60,958 nucleotides of DNA from Alphaproteobacteria bacterium. Its GTDB lineage: Bacteria > Pseudomonadota > Alphaproteobacteria > Micropepsales > Micropepsaceae. The stretch covers positions 1 through 60,958 of the forward strand of contig JAGWZW010000009.1 in the NCBI GenBank assembly GCA_018971835.1. Reading direction: 5' to 3'. Below are positions 1-10,395 of the stretch, piece by piece. Below the pieces are notes generated by a model. It did no database searches. It had not been told where the DNA came from and saw only the letters and a program-made list of their open reading frames with translations. Every line of letters begins with the position of its first letter. Position 1 is the stretch's first letter. The translations under genes were made by a program, and so were the position numbers.

Positions 1-960
1 CTGGGCGTGGCGGAGGCTGGGCTTTACCCCACCCTGCTCTATTACCTGACGCTGTGGTTCCCGCAGGCGCAGCAGGCGCGCGTCTCCGGCTTCCTGCTGC
101 TGGGCAGCGCCTTCGGCAACGGCGGCGGGGCGCTGATCTCCGGCGCGCTGCTCGGGATGAACGGCACTTTCGGCCTGGCGGGCTGGCAATGGATCTTCCT
201 TGTCACCGGCGCGCTGCCGCTGCTGACGACGGCACTGGTGCTGCGCTTCCTGCCCGACCGGCCGGAGCACGCGCGCTTCCTCTCGGCGCAAGAGCGGGCG
301 CGGCTGGCGGCGCTGGTGGAAGCCGACAAGCCGCGCGGGCGCGACGAGCGCCATGTCCTGGCCGCGCTGGCCGATCTTCGCGTGCTGGGCTTCTCGTTCG
401 TCTACGCGCTGCTCGGCATCGCGCTGTTCGGCATGATCTACTGGACGCCGACGGCGATCCGCGGCTTCGGCGTTTCGGGTGCGGTCAACGGCGCGCTCAC
501 CGGCGCGCCCTGGGCGATCACCGCGCTGCTGCTGGTGACGGTTCCGGCGCGCTTGAAAACCCGGAAGGCCGTGCTTACATCCCTCACCGCGACGGGGCTG
601 GTTGGCGCGCTGGCCTTCGCCATTGCCGCGCTCTATCGCGCACCGGAATTGCGCTACACCGCGCTGGTGGTGGGCACGCCTTGCATCTCGCTCTCCATTG
701 CCGTGTTCTGGGCGCTGCCGGTGCGACTGTTCGCCGGGGTACACGCGGCAGCCGCCATCGCCGCGATCAACGTCTTCGGCAATCTCGGCGGCTTCATCGC
801 GCAGAACCTGATGCCTGCGGCGGCCAAGGCAGGCGGCGGACCGGGCGCGGCGATGTGGGTGCCCAGCCTCTGCCTCCTCGCCATCGGGCTCGGTGCGATG
901 GTGGTGAGAGGGCGGCGGGCAACGCCTCAACTGTCATCTCCGGCGCGAAGGAGCAGTTAG
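1..960 (+). CDS. MFS transporter, ACS-like family (5' end outside the window)
   Basis: This is an inner-membrane major facilitator permease of which only the C-terminal part is present. The frame is open from the first base, so the GTG at 7 is internal. Near the left edge the residues GVAEAGLYPT match the GxAEAG-type motif of the anion:cation symporter family, which lies in transmembrane helix 4. About eight or nine hydrophobic segments follow, with a charged central loop around residues 85-118 that separates the two six-helix halves. The substrate, probably an organic acid anion by family, cannot be told. The tail is basic and low in complexity. Confidence 0.85.
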   Translation: MGVAEAGLYPTLLYYLTLWFPQAQQARVSGFLLLGSAFGNGGGALISGALLGMNGTFGLAGWQWIFLVTGALPLLTTALVLRFLPDRPEHARFLSAQERARLAALVEADKPRGRDERHVLAALADLRVLGFSFVYALLGIALFGMIYWTPTAIRGFGVSGAVNGALTGAPWAITALLLVTVPARLKTRKAVLTSLTATGLVGALAFAIAALYRAPELRYTALVVGTPCISLSIAVFWALPVRLFAGVHAAAAIAAINVFGNLGGFIAQNLMPAAAKAGGGPGAAMWVPSLCLLAIGLGAMVVRGRRATPQLSSPARRSS

Positions 961-973
961 GCCCCCACAACCC

Positions 974-1019
974 TTGACAAGTTCTATTTCTTGTTACAAG
1001 GTGACATAGATACCTTGTA
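974..1019 (+). promoter_or_regulatory. Promoter region with an inverted-repeat operator
   Basis: A consensus -35 hexamer, TTGACA, lies at 974-979. Downstream is a perfect inverted repeat, TACAAGGT (995-1002) and ACCTTGTA (1012-1019), with 9 bases between the arms. The left arm also belongs to a smaller palindrome, CTTG-TTA-CAAG (990-1000). The right arm ends three bases before the GGAGGG ribosome binding site of the next gene. A repressor bound here would cover the core promoter and the translation start. Autoregulation by the downstream protein is my inference. Confidence 0.55.
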
Positions 1020-1034
1020 TTGGAGGGCACAATG

Positions 1035-1511
1035 ATGCCGGTTATTCGTATTTCCGATCAGACATGGGCACGACTTCAGCAATATGCTCAGCCGCTCGTT
1101 GATACGCCGGACAGCGTCATTAATGCTGCACTGGATGCGCTAGATCATTCGAGCGGCGAAAAGACTGGCGCGTTATCGCAATTTGTTGCTGAACAACGCC
1201 GCAAAGGTGGTGAACACACACCGCAGAAGGAGTTTCGTAGGCCGCTCATTCGAACTCTATACGAGCTGGGCAGTAGCGCACCTGTCGCGAAGATACGCGC
1301 CGAGATGGAAAAGAAGCTTTCTAATCAACTCAGGCCCGGCGACTTTGAACAGGTTTCCTCGGGCGATCCCCGGTGGTGGAATGCAATCTGCTGGGAGCGC
1401 GCTAGTCTCGTGCGCGAAGGTCTGTTCCGCAATGACTCGCCTCGCGGCACATGGGAATTGTCGGATAGCGGTAAAGCGGAGGCCACAAAAAAGCGTATTA
1501 AGTTGATCTAG
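1035..1511 (+). CDS. Putative regulator: RHH-like N-terminus plus Mrr-type winged helix
   Basis: The start is placed at the ATG at 1035, eight bases after a strong GGAGG; the adjacent ATG at 1032 is the alternative, giving 158-159 residues. Residues 1-35 (PVIRISDQTWARLQ...TPDSVINAAL) look like a ribbon-helix-helix strand and helix. Residues about 70-155 match the Mrr N-terminal winged-helix family: hydrophobic helices, a WW-containing strand region, then SPRGTWELSDSGK. No Mrr nuclease domain is present, so this is probably a DNA-binding regulator rather than a restriction enzyme. It converges on thiC, with stops 3 bases apart. Its function is not known. Confidence 0.75.
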   Translation: MPVIRISDQTWARLQQYAQPLVDTPDSVINAALDALDHSSGEKTGALSQFVAEQRRKGGEHTPQKEFRRPLIRTLYELGSSAPVAKIRAEMEKKLSNQLRPGDFEQVSSGDPRWWNAICWERASLVREGLFRNDSPRGTWELSDSGKAEATKKRIKLI

Positions 1512-1514
1512 TCC

Positions 1515-3438
<1,924 letters not shown>

Positions 3439-3538
3439 GAATGGCCGGATCATGGACAGGCGCCCGCGCAAGTCAAGGCGCCGCGCCGGGGTCACGAACT
3501 TTCCGCCCGAATATTTCAAGCACGGCCGCGGTCCCGCA

Positions 3539-4510
3539 TTAAAGCATGCGGCCTGCTCGGAAGCCGGTGAGCACCACCTTGCCCACGCCGCCCGTGTCGA
3601 CCGCGCGATAGGCCGCCAGTCCATCGGCAAACGGCCATTCCCGCACGGCCGGCAGGGGCAAGCCGTGCCCGAACCCGCGCGCAACCTCGCGCAGCATGGC
3701 GGCGCTCGCGCTGCAGCCGTGCAGCAAGGAATTGACGCCGATCAGCGTGGCGCCGCGCCGGTAGAAATCGCGCGCCGCGAAATCGACGCGGTTGCTCGCA
3801 GGCGCGGAAATGACGACGAAGCGCCCGTGCGGCGCCAGCGCCGTCACCGCCCGGTCCAAATAAGCGCCGGTGGAATCGAAAATCACGTCGGCGCGCCCTT
3901 TGAAATGCGGCGGCAACTGTTCCTCGAACGGTACAGCGGCATCGAGAAACACTGCCTGATAGCCCGCAGCAACAAGTGCTCCCGCCTTTTCAGCGCCGCG
4001 CTGTGCCACCACAACGTCGGCGCCGCGCCAGCGCCCCAGATCGGCCGCCGCCCGCCCCACCGCGCCACCGCCGATCACCAACATCCGCGCACCGGCTTCG
4101 GGTCGTGCGCGCATCATGCCGTCCCACGCCGTGACGTAGGGCACACCGCAACCAGCCGCTTGCGCGGCCGAAAGCGACGGAGGCAGCTCGACAACGCCGT
4201 CCTCAGGAACGACCACGAATTGCGCATGGCTGCCGTCGCCGGTGAAGCCCAGTTCCTTGCCCGAGCCGAACACGCGCTTGCCAAGAAGCGCCGGCGGCCC
4301 AGCTTCCACCGCGCCCGCGAAATCGCGGCCGGGAATGCGCGGGAGAGTCGTGTACGAGAATCGGCCTAGGACATTCTTGGCATCGCTGGGATTAATGCCG
4401 GCGGCCTCGACGCGGATCAGCATCTCGCCCGGCTTGGGCACGGGTTTGGGCACTTCGACCAGCGCCAGATGATCGAGCGAGCCGGTGGCTGCGAAGCGAA
4501 GTGCCTTCAT
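3539..4510 (-). CDS. Zinc-independent MDR-family reductase (quinone oxidoreductase-like)
   Basis: This is a 323-residue medium-chain dehydrogenase/reductase. The N-terminal GroES-like half carries GINPSDAKNVLGRF and PGRDFAGAV, typical of the NADPH:quinone oxidoreductase branch, and no structural zinc cysteines are seen. The nucleotide-binding half begins with VIGGGAVGRAAADL near residue 145. The likely activity is NAD(P)H-dependent reduction of a quinone or alpha,beta-unsaturated carbonyl; the substrate is unknown. Its ATG shares a base with the stop of the upstream creatininase-family gene (TGATG), so the two are translationally coupled. A GTG at 4513 is an alternative start. Confidence 0.85.
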   Translation of the reverse strand: MKALRFAATGSLDHLALVEVPKPVPKPGEMLIRVEAAGINPSDAKNVLGRFSYTTLPRIPGRDFAGAVEAGPPALLGKRVFGSGKELGFTGDGSHAQFVVVPEDGVVELPPSLSAAQAAGCGVPYVTAWDGMMRARPEAGARMLVIGGGAVGRAAADLGRWRGADVVVAQRGAEKAGALVAAGYQAVFLDAAVPFEEQLPPHFKGRADVIFDSTGAYLDRAVTALAPHGRFVVISAPASNRVDFAARDFYRRGATLIGVNSLLHGCSASAAMLREVARGFGHGLPLPAVREWPFADGLAAYRAVDTGGVGKVVLTGFRAGRML

Positions 4511-5256
4511 CACGAATCCGCGAAACTCCTGACTTCGGCGACCACCGCCTTGACCGCTGCCTCGACAACCTTTGCGCCCGCTTCGATGTTGGCCTGGGAG
4601 GGATCGGAGCCGATGCGCCCATCCGGGAAGCGGCGGCGATAATCCTCGGCATCGAGGATGGGTCCATAGGGCGCAATCCTGGGGCTCATCTCCACTGTCT
4701 TCTGCGCCTCAGGATAAGCGAAATAGGTGACGGAAACCTCGCTCGGCGTGGCGTGGCTGCCCTCGCCCACCGGGAAAAGCTGCTTGCACAGATCCATCAC
4801 GCCTGAGAGTTCCCACCAGTTGCGCAGCATGCAGCGCGGCCTTGCGCGATTGGTGACCGCAGTGCCGAAGCTGACGCCGTGATAGATCTCCGAAAAGGCC
4901 GCGGTGATGGTGGCGCTGTTGCCACCGTGGCCGTTCAGCCAATAGAGCCGCTCGAAGCCATGATGGGCGAGCGAGGCCGCCCAGTCCACCATTGCCGCGA
5001 TCATGGTAGAGGGGCGCAGCGTCATCGTCCCCGGAAAAGCCATGTGATGCTGAGCCTGGCCGACGTTGAAGGTGGGCCCGACCAGGACACCCGCCTCGTC
5101 GCCCGCACGCCGCGCAATCTCCTCTGCACAGATGGCATCGGTGCCGATCAGGCCGTTGGGCCCATGCTGTTCGGTCGAGCCGATGGGAATGATGACGGCC
5201 TTCGACTTGGCCAGATAGGCCTCGATTTCGGGCCAGGAGGAGAGATGAAGCTGCAT
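4510..5256 (-). CDS. Creatininase-family amidohydrolase
   Basis: The protein belongs to the creatinine amidohydrolase/FAPy deformylase family of metal-dependent cyclic-amide hydrolases. The metal-site motifs are visible: IPIGSTEQHGPNG with the Glu-Gln-His near residue 27, TDAICAEEIA, then LNGHGGN near residue 117, and a late Glu in VGEGSHATPSE. The start at 5256 gives 248 residues; an ATG at 5289 preceded by GAGGG would add eleven basic residues. It is the first gene of a two-gene operon with an MDR reductase. The substrate could be any cyclic amide or formamide and cannot be named from sequence. Confidence 0.85.
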   Translation of the reverse strand: MQLHLSSWPEIEAYLAKSKAVIIPIGSTEQHGPNGLIGTDAICAEEIARRAGDEAGVLVGPTFNVGQAQHHMAFPGTMTLRPSTMIAAMVDWAASLAHHGFERLYWLNGHGGNSATITAAFSEIYHGVSFGTAVTNRARPRCMLRNWWELSGVMDLCKQLFPVGEGSHATPSEVSVTYFAYPEAQKTVEMSPRIAPYGPILDAEDYRRRFPDGRIGSDPSQANIEAGAKVVEAAVKAVVAEVRSFADS

Positions 5257-5387
5257 GGCACGCACTCGGGTTTTCCGATCTCGCTCCATCCCTCGCGCGG
5301 CCGGCCCTCGCGGTCAAGCCTTGCCCTGTCGCCGCCAGCGCTTAAGCTCTTGGGGACCACTATTCCATGCTACCCGGGAGGATTTCC

Positions 5388-6539
5388 ATGACCGCCAAGA
5401 CCGGCATCGCCGGCCCACTTTCGGGCGTCACCGTCCTCGACCTGACCGAATTCATCTTCGGCCCCTACGCCACGCAAACGCTGGGCGATCTGGGCGCCGA
5501 AATCATCAAGATCGAGAACCCCGGCGGGGACCGCCAGCGCCACAGCGGCAAACATGCCAAGCGCCAGGATATGGGCAGCCTCTACATGGCGCTGAACCGC
5601 AACAAGCGCTCGCTGATGCTCGACCTCAAGGACGAAGCAGACCGCGAGAAGCTGCGTGCCCTCGTGTCCTCGGCGCAGGTCTTCATCCATAATGTGCGCG
5701 CCAGCGCTATGGATCGTCTTGGTTTCGGCTACGATGAGGTGGCGAAGCTCAATCCGTCCATCGTCTATGCGCATTGCGTCGGCTACGGCTCGGATGGGCC
5801 CTATGCCGGACGCCAGGCCTTCGACGATCTGGTGCAGTCTGCGGCGGGCGCCGCCGATCTGCTGCCCCGGGTGGACGGCAATCCGGACATGCGGCTGCTG
5901 CCGTCCTTCGTGGCCGACAAGGTTTCAAGCCTGCACGCGGTCTATGCCGTGCTGGCCGCCCTCTTCCATCGCGAGCGCACGGGCGAAGGCCAGTTCGTCG
6001 AAGTGCCGATGTTCGAAAGCTTCACCCATTTCAACTTGGTCGAGCACCTCTATGGCGAGAGCTTCGTGCCGCCGCAGGGCCGGATGGGCCACACGCCCGC
6101 GCTGGCGAACGACCGCCGGCCGCTGGCCACCAAGAATGGCCACATCGCCATCCAGCCGGTGAGCCGCGAGGCCTCGGCCAAATTCCTCGAACTCGGCGGC
6201 ATTCCAAACGCTTACGAAAGCGAACGTTTCACTGGCGCACCCAAGGGCGCCCGCGTCGCTGTTTATTACGAAATGCTGCGAGAGGCGGCAGCAACACGCA
6301 CAACCGCTGAGTGGATGGAGCTGGGCCAGCAGCATCACATCCCCATCATGCGCGCCAATACGCTCGAAGAAGTGCTCGTCGATCCACATCTGAAAGCCGT
6401 GAATTTCTTCCAGTTGCGGACACATCCGAGCGAGGGCATGTGGCGGGCGATGCGCCCTCCGGTGAAATTCTCCAAAACTCCGGCCTCTATCCGCCGCGAT
6501 CCGCCGCTGCCGGGGCAGGACAACGGAGATTTCGAATAA
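5388..6539 (+). CDS. CaiB/BaiF family class III CoA-transferase
   Basis: The enzyme moves CoA between carboxylic acids through an aspartyl-CoA thioester. The 383-residue length is usual for the family. The N-terminal GVTVLDLTEFIFGPYATQTLGDLGAEIIKIE is the family signature. The catalytic Asp lies in AFDDLVQ near residue 148, next to the SAAGAADL region. The start at 5388 is chosen because GGGAGG lies seven bases before it. The acetyl-CoA synthetase gene begins 67 bases downstream in the same direction, so co-transcription is possible. The acyl substrate is unknown. Confidence 0.9.
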   Translation: MTAKTGIAGPLSGVTVLDLTEFIFGPYATQTLGDLGAEIIKIENPGGDRQRHSGKHAKRQDMGSLYMALNRNKRSLMLDLKDEADREKLRALVSSAQVFIHNVRASAMDRLGFGYDEVAKLNPSIVYAHCVGYGSDGPYAGRQAFDDLVQSAAGAADLLPRVDGNPDMRLLPSFVADKVSSLHAVYAVLAALFHRERTGEGQFVEVPMFESFTHFNLVEHLYGESFVPPQGRMGHTPALANDRRPLATKNGHIAIQPVSREASAKFLELGGIPNAYESERFTGAPKGARVAVYYEMLREAAATRTTAEWMELGQQHHIPIMRANTLEEVLVDPHLKAVNFFQLRTHPSEGMWRAMRPPVKFSKTPASIRRDPPLPGQDNGDFE

Positions 6540-6606
6540 GGCCACCTTGAAGACGAGATGCGCGGCGGCCAATATTGCGGACAGTTGACCGATACGAGGA
6601 ACCGTC

Positions 6607-8544
6607 ATGTCCGAAGTTCTGATTCCAGTTTCATCCGATTGGCAATCGCGTGCCCGGATAGACCGGAGGCGGTACGAGGAGCTGTATGCGCGCTCGGTTT
6701 CGGACCCGGAGGGGTTCTGGGGCGAGGTGGCGGGGCGGCTGGACTGGATCAAACCGTTCACGAAGGTGATGAACGTCTCGTTCCGGCCGGACGATCTCCA
6801 TATCAGATGGTTCGAGGACGGCACGCTCAACGTGGCGGCCAATTGCCTCGACCGGCACCTGGCCACGCGCGGCGAGCAGACCGCGATCCTGTGGGAGGGC
6901 GACGATCCTTCGGTGTCGCGCGCCATCTCCTATCGCGAACTTTACGAGGACGTCTGCCGCTTCGCCAATGTGCTCAAGGCCAAGGGCGTGAAGCGCGGCG
7001 ACCGGGTCACCATCTACCTGCCGATGATCCCCGAAGCGGCCACCGCCATGCTGGCCTGCGCGCGCCTCGGCGCGGTGCATTCGGTGGTGTTCGCCGGCTT
7101 CTCGCCGGATTCGCTGGCCGGTCGCATCCTCGATTGCGCCAGCACGGTGGTGATCACCGCCGACGAGGGCCTGCGCGGCGGCAAGCCCGTGCCGCTGAAG
7201 ACCAACACCGACCTGGCGCTGACCCAGTGCCCCGGGGTGAAGACCGTGATCGTGGTCAAGCGCACCGGCGCCAAGGTGCTGATGCACGGCGGCCGCGACG
7301 TCTGGTGGCACGAGGAGGCGGCCAAGGTCAGCGCCGACTGCCCGGCCCAGGAGATGGGCGCCGAAGACCCGCTCTTCGTCCTCTACACCTCCGGCTCCAC
7401 GGGCAAGCCCAAGGGCGTGCTGCACACTTCGGGCGGCTATCTGCTCTATGCCGCCTTCACCCATGAGGCAGTGTTCGACTATCACGACGGCGACATCTAC
7501 TGGTGCACCGCCGATGTCGGCTGGGTCACCGGCCACAGCTATATCGTCTACGGCCCCTTGGCCAACGGCGCCACCACGCTGATGTTCGAGGGCGTGCCCA
7601 ACTATCCGACCTCCTCGCGCTTCTGGCAGGTGATCGACAAGCACCAGGTCAACACCTTCTACACCGCCCCCACCGCCATCCGCGCCCTGATGCGCGAGGG
7701 CGAGGCCCCGGTGAAAGCCGCCAGCCGCGCGAGCCTGCGCCTCTTGGGCAGCGTGGGCGAACCGATCAACCCGGAGGCCTGGCTGTGGTATCACCGCGTG
7801 GTGGGCGACGAACGCTGCCCCATCGTCGACACCTGGTGGCAGACCGAAACCGGCGGCATCCTGATCTCGCCCCTGCCCGGCGCCACCGATCTCAAGCCCG
7901 GCTCGGCCACCAAGCCGCTGTTCGGCATCGTGCCGGAACTGGTCGATGCCGAGGGCAAGGTGCTCGAAGGGCCGGCCACCGGCAATCTGGTGCTGACGCG
8001 TTCCTGGCCCGGGCAGATGCGCACGGTCTATGGCGATCACCAGCGCTTCGTGGACACGTATTTCCGAACCTATCCGGGCAAGTACTTCACCGGCGACGGC
8101 TGCCGCCGGGACGAAGACGGCTATTACTGGATCACGGGCCGCGTGGACGACGTCATCAACGTCTCGGGCCATCGCCTCGGCACGGCGGAGGTGGAATCGG
8201 CGCTGGTGGCGCATCACCAGGTGGCCGAGGCCGCGGTGGTGGGCTTCCCGCACGACATCAAGGGCCAGGGCATCTATGCCTATGTCACGCTGATCGCCGG
8301 CGAGCAGCCGAGCGATGCGCTGGCCGACGCGCTCAAGCAATGGGTGTCGAAACATCTCTCGCCCATCGCCCGGCCCGACGTGATCCAGTTCGCCCCCGGC
8401 CTGCCCAAGACCCGCTCGGGCAAGATCATGCGCCGCATCCTCAGGAAGATCGCCGAAGGCGACACCGCAAACCTCGGCGACACCTCAACCCTCGCCGATC
8501 CCGCCGTCGTCAACGACCTGCTCAATAACGCTAAGAAAAAATAG
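6607..8544 (+). CDS. acs: Acetyl-CoA synthetase
   Basis: This is an AMP-forming acetate:CoA ligase of 645 residues. Visible motifs are the AMP-binding P-loop [15 protein letters not shown], the acetate pocket region [20 protein letters not shown], the hinge region [21 protein letters not shown], and [11 protein letters not shown], whose Lys is the one acetylated to switch off Acs in other bacteria. The protein activates acetate, and less well propionate, for the TCA or glyoxylate route. It follows a CoA-transferase gene and converges on the pterin dehydratase gene, with 3 bases between the stops. Confidence 0.97.
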   Translation: MSEVLIPVSSDWQSRARIDRRRYEELYARSVSDPEGFWGEVAGRLDWIKPFTKVMNVSFRPDDLHIRWFEDGTLNVAANCLDRHLATRGEQTAILWEGDDPSVSRAISYRELYEDVCRFANVLKAKGVKRGDRVTIYLPMIPEAATAMLACARLGAVHSVVFAGFSPDSLAGRILDCASTVVITADEGLRGGKPVPLKTNTDLALTQCPGVKTVIVVKRTGAKVLMHGGRDVWWHEEAAKVSADCPAQEMGAEDPLFVLYTSGSTGKPKGVLHTSGGYLLYAAFTHEAVFDYHDGDIYWCTADVGWVTGHSYIVYGPLANGATTLMFEGVPNYPTSSRFWQVIDKHQVNTFYTAPTAIRALMREGEAPVKAASRASLRLLGSVGEPINPEAWLWYHRVVGDERCPIVDTWWQTETGGILISPLPGATDLKPGSATKPLFGIVPELVDAEGKVLEGPATGNLVLTRSWPGQMRTVYGDHQRFVDTYFRTYPGKYFTGDGCRRDEDGYYWITGRVDDVINVSGHRLGTAEVESALVAHHQVAEAAVVGFPHDIKGQGIYAYVTLIAGEQPSDALADALKQWVSKHLSPIARPDVIQFAPGLPKTRSGKIMRRILRKIAEGDTANLGDTSTLADPAVVNDLLNNAKKK

Positions 8545-8547
8545 GCG

Positions 8548-8835
8548 TCAGCCGACGTAACGCTCCATCGCGTGCGCCATCGTGAGGTCTTTCTCCGTCA
8601 CGCCGCCAGCCGCGTGCGTCGTCAGCACGACATCGACGCGATTATAGACGTTCGTCCATTCGGGATGGTGATCCATCTTTTCCGCCAACAGCGCCACGCG
8701 CGCCATGAAGGCGAAGGCGGCACTGAAATCCGCGAATCGAAACACCTTACCAATAGCGTTGCGCCCGTCGATGACATGCCAACCCGGCAATTCCGCCAAC
8801 GCCGCATCGCATGTTTCATGATTCGATGGATTCAT
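8548..8835 (-). CDS. phhB: 4a-hydroxytetrahydrobiopterin dehydratase (PCD/DCoH family)
   Basis: This 95-residue pterin-4a-carbinolamine dehydratase recycles the pterin cofactor of aromatic amino acid hydroxylases. The active-site signature [EQ]xxxHHPEW is present as EKMDHHPEW near residue 57, with the later His in [12 protein letters not shown]. The start is fixed by AGGAGA seven bases upstream; a longer open frame to 8916 lacks a ribosome site. No phenylalanine hydroxylase gene is nearby. The gene symbol is by family only. Confidence 0.9.
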   Translation of the reverse strand: MNPSNHETCDAALAELPGWHVIDGRNAIGKVFRFADFSAAFAFMARVALLAEKMDHHPEWTNVYNRVDVVLTTHAAGGVTEKDLTMAHAMERYVG

Positions 8836-9207
8836 CTTTGTCTCCTGCGACGAACTAACGCATAGCGCGACCAAATGGACCACATTTTTAGCTCTGACAG
8901 AAGGATTTCGTGACACTGCGTCCTAGTGTCATTTACAGATAAGTAAAAGCATAGGAAAACGCACCGGAAATTCGCAATCTTCTTTGATGATACTAATATT
9001 CAAAAGTAATATTTTATTTGTATGTAGATCGTCTGCGCATCTTATTTCATATATTGTCTATACATCTTTTGCATTTCACACAATTATAATTGCTAAATTG
9101 CGACAGTTTCGTCACTTTTGACCTGCCAAAGAGCCGGTTTGACTTGCGTCAACGCGAAAGCGCAAGCCGCAAGCCTACCAACAATCAACCAAACAGGGGG
9201 ATTTGAC
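8836..9207. other. AT-rich divergent intergenic region between phhB and ompW
   Basis: No gene is seen in these 372 bases, which are far richer in A and T than the flanks, especially 8930-9110. They hold a 7-bp inverted repeat TGACACT-N7-AGTGTCA (8911-8931) near the phhB promoter side and a FNR/FixK-type box at 9139-9152 on the ompW side. The composition suggests a heavily regulated or nucleoid-protein-bound control region. Confidence 0.6.
9139..9152 (+). promoter_or_regulatory. FNR/FixK-type binding site upstream of ompW
   Basis: The site reads TTGACTTGCGTCAA, a perfect palindrome of TTGAC-N4-GTCAA form, matching the alphaproteobacterial FnrL/FixK consensus TTGAY-N4-RTCAA. It is centred about 62 bases before the ompW ATG. 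No convincing -10 was found, so the distance to the transcription start is not known. OmpW is an FNR/oxygen-regulated porin in Escherichia coli, which makes the match more believable. Confidence 0.65.
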
Positions 9208-9846
9208 ATGCGTTTTCGCACGCTTTTACTGGCCGCGGCGACTGCCGCTACAGCAACCGCCTTTGCCGCTCCCGCAAGCGCGGCAGCCGGCGACATCATG
9301 GTCCATCTCAATGCGCTCTACGTCGGGCCCGACGCCAGCAACACCGCGATCAAGGTTGGCGCCACCACGGCAGGGCACGTCACCAGCATCTCTGACTCTG
9401 TCGTGCCGGAGTTGGACATCGAATACTTCTTCACCAACAACATCGCGGTGCAAGCTATCGCCGGCGTCACCCATAATTCGCCGCATTCGACCCTTGGCGA
9501 TATCGGTAGCGTCTGGCTGCTGCCTCCGACCATCACGTTGCAATACCACTTCATGCCCGACAATCCGAAGTTCGAGCCCTACCTCGGCGCCGGCGTCAAC
9601 TACACCTTTTTCTTCGATCCACACCCGAATCCCGGCTTTGCCAAAGTGCATTACAAGGACAATTTCGGCTTCGCGCTGGAAGCAGGCTTCGATGTGCCGA
9701 TCTCCAATAGCGGCTACTATCTCAACTTCGACGCCAAGAAGCTGTTCCTCTCCACCGATGTGACCGCGCTCAGCGGCGCGGCGAGCGCCCACAACGTGAG
9801 CATCGATCCGTGGCTGCTCAGCGTCGGCGTGGGTTACAAGTTCTGA
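9208..9846 (+). CDS. ompW: OmpW-family outer membrane protein
   Basis: The 212-residue precursor has a signal peptide (residues 1-25, ending ASAAAG). The mature part has the OmpW pattern: alternating beta strands, ELDIEYFFTNNIAVQAIAG, TITLQYHFMP, FEPYLGAGVNYTFFF, and a C-terminal SVGVGYKF ending in Phe as expected for a BAM substrate. It should form a small eight-stranded barrel for hydrophobic compounds. The ATG at 9208 is preceded by AGGGGG; the longer frame from 9118 lacks both. The FNR-like box upstream suggests control by oxygen. Confidence 0.9.
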   Translation: MRFRTLLLAAATAATATAFAAPASAAAGDIMVHLNALYVGPDASNTAIKVGATTAGHVTSISDSVVPELDIEYFFTNNIAVQAIAGVTHNSPHSTLGDIGSVWLLPPTITLQYHFMPDNPKFEPYLGAGVNYTFFFDPHPNPGFAKVHYKDNFGFALEAGFDVPISNSGYYLNFDAKKLFLSTDVTALSGAASAHNVSIDPWLLSVGVGYKF

Positions 9847-9861
9847 GGTTGTGATCCACCT

Positions 9862-10395
9862 TCAGGTTGCGAACGGGTAACGCCGCTCGCATCTATACAG
9901 GCTGCCGTTCGGTGTCAGTGTGCTTGAATAGAGCTCAAACGCACTGACGTCGAACGGCGCACTTGTATATAGTGCATGGCCGCTCAGATAGGCCATCACC
10001 CTCTCTCGCGGCGCGCCCTTCAACTTGGCAAGCGAGACATGAGGAGTAAATTTGCGTGGCTCGGCGGGAAGACCGACGCGTTGCAGGGCTGTTTCAATCT
10101 TTCTTTGTAAGTGCGTCAACGCCGAATTCGGTCGCACGCCGACCCATAGCTGCCTGAGGTCGCGCCCGCCGAAAGTGTCGACGCCGTGAAGTTCCAGCGT
10201 AAAACCGGGCGCACACAAAGCTGCAAGCGCATCGTCAATATCGGCGGCCACGCGCCCGTCTACCTCTCCGATGAAGCGTAGAGTCAGATGAAGCTGTTCG
10301 CGTCTTTGCCAGCGCGCGCCGGGAATGCCGCCCTCCATCAGCAGCAACCCCTCTGCCACCTGATCCGGGAGTGCTAGCGCCACGAACAACCGCAC
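9862..10395 (-). CDS. thpR: RNA 2',3'-cyclic phosphodiesterase (2H family)
   Basis: This is a 177-residue 2H phosphoesterase that opens 2',3'-cyclic phosphates on RNA ends. The two catalytic HxTx/HxSx motifs are HLTLRF near residue 36 and HVSLAK near residue 119. Translation starts at GTG (10395), whose bases overlap the murJ stop as TAGTG, so the two genes are coupled; a longer frame upstream is only the murJ shadow. Its stop lies 15 bases from that of ompW, with which it converges. The biological RNA target is not established in the family. Confidence 0.92.
   Translation of the reverse strand: MRLFVALALPDQVAEGLLLMEGGIPGARWQRREQLHLTLRFIGEVDGRVAADIDDALAALCAPGFTLELHGVDTFGGRDLRQLWVGVRPNSALTHLQRKIETALQRVGLPAEPRKFTPHVSLAKLKGAPRERVMAYLSGHALYTSAPFDVSAFELYSSTLTPNGSLYRCERRYPFAT

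Noticed and set aside
6631..8355. 574-codon minus-strand frame opposite acs
   Set aside because: Antisense to a certain gene, with composition explained by the GC-rich third positions of acs.
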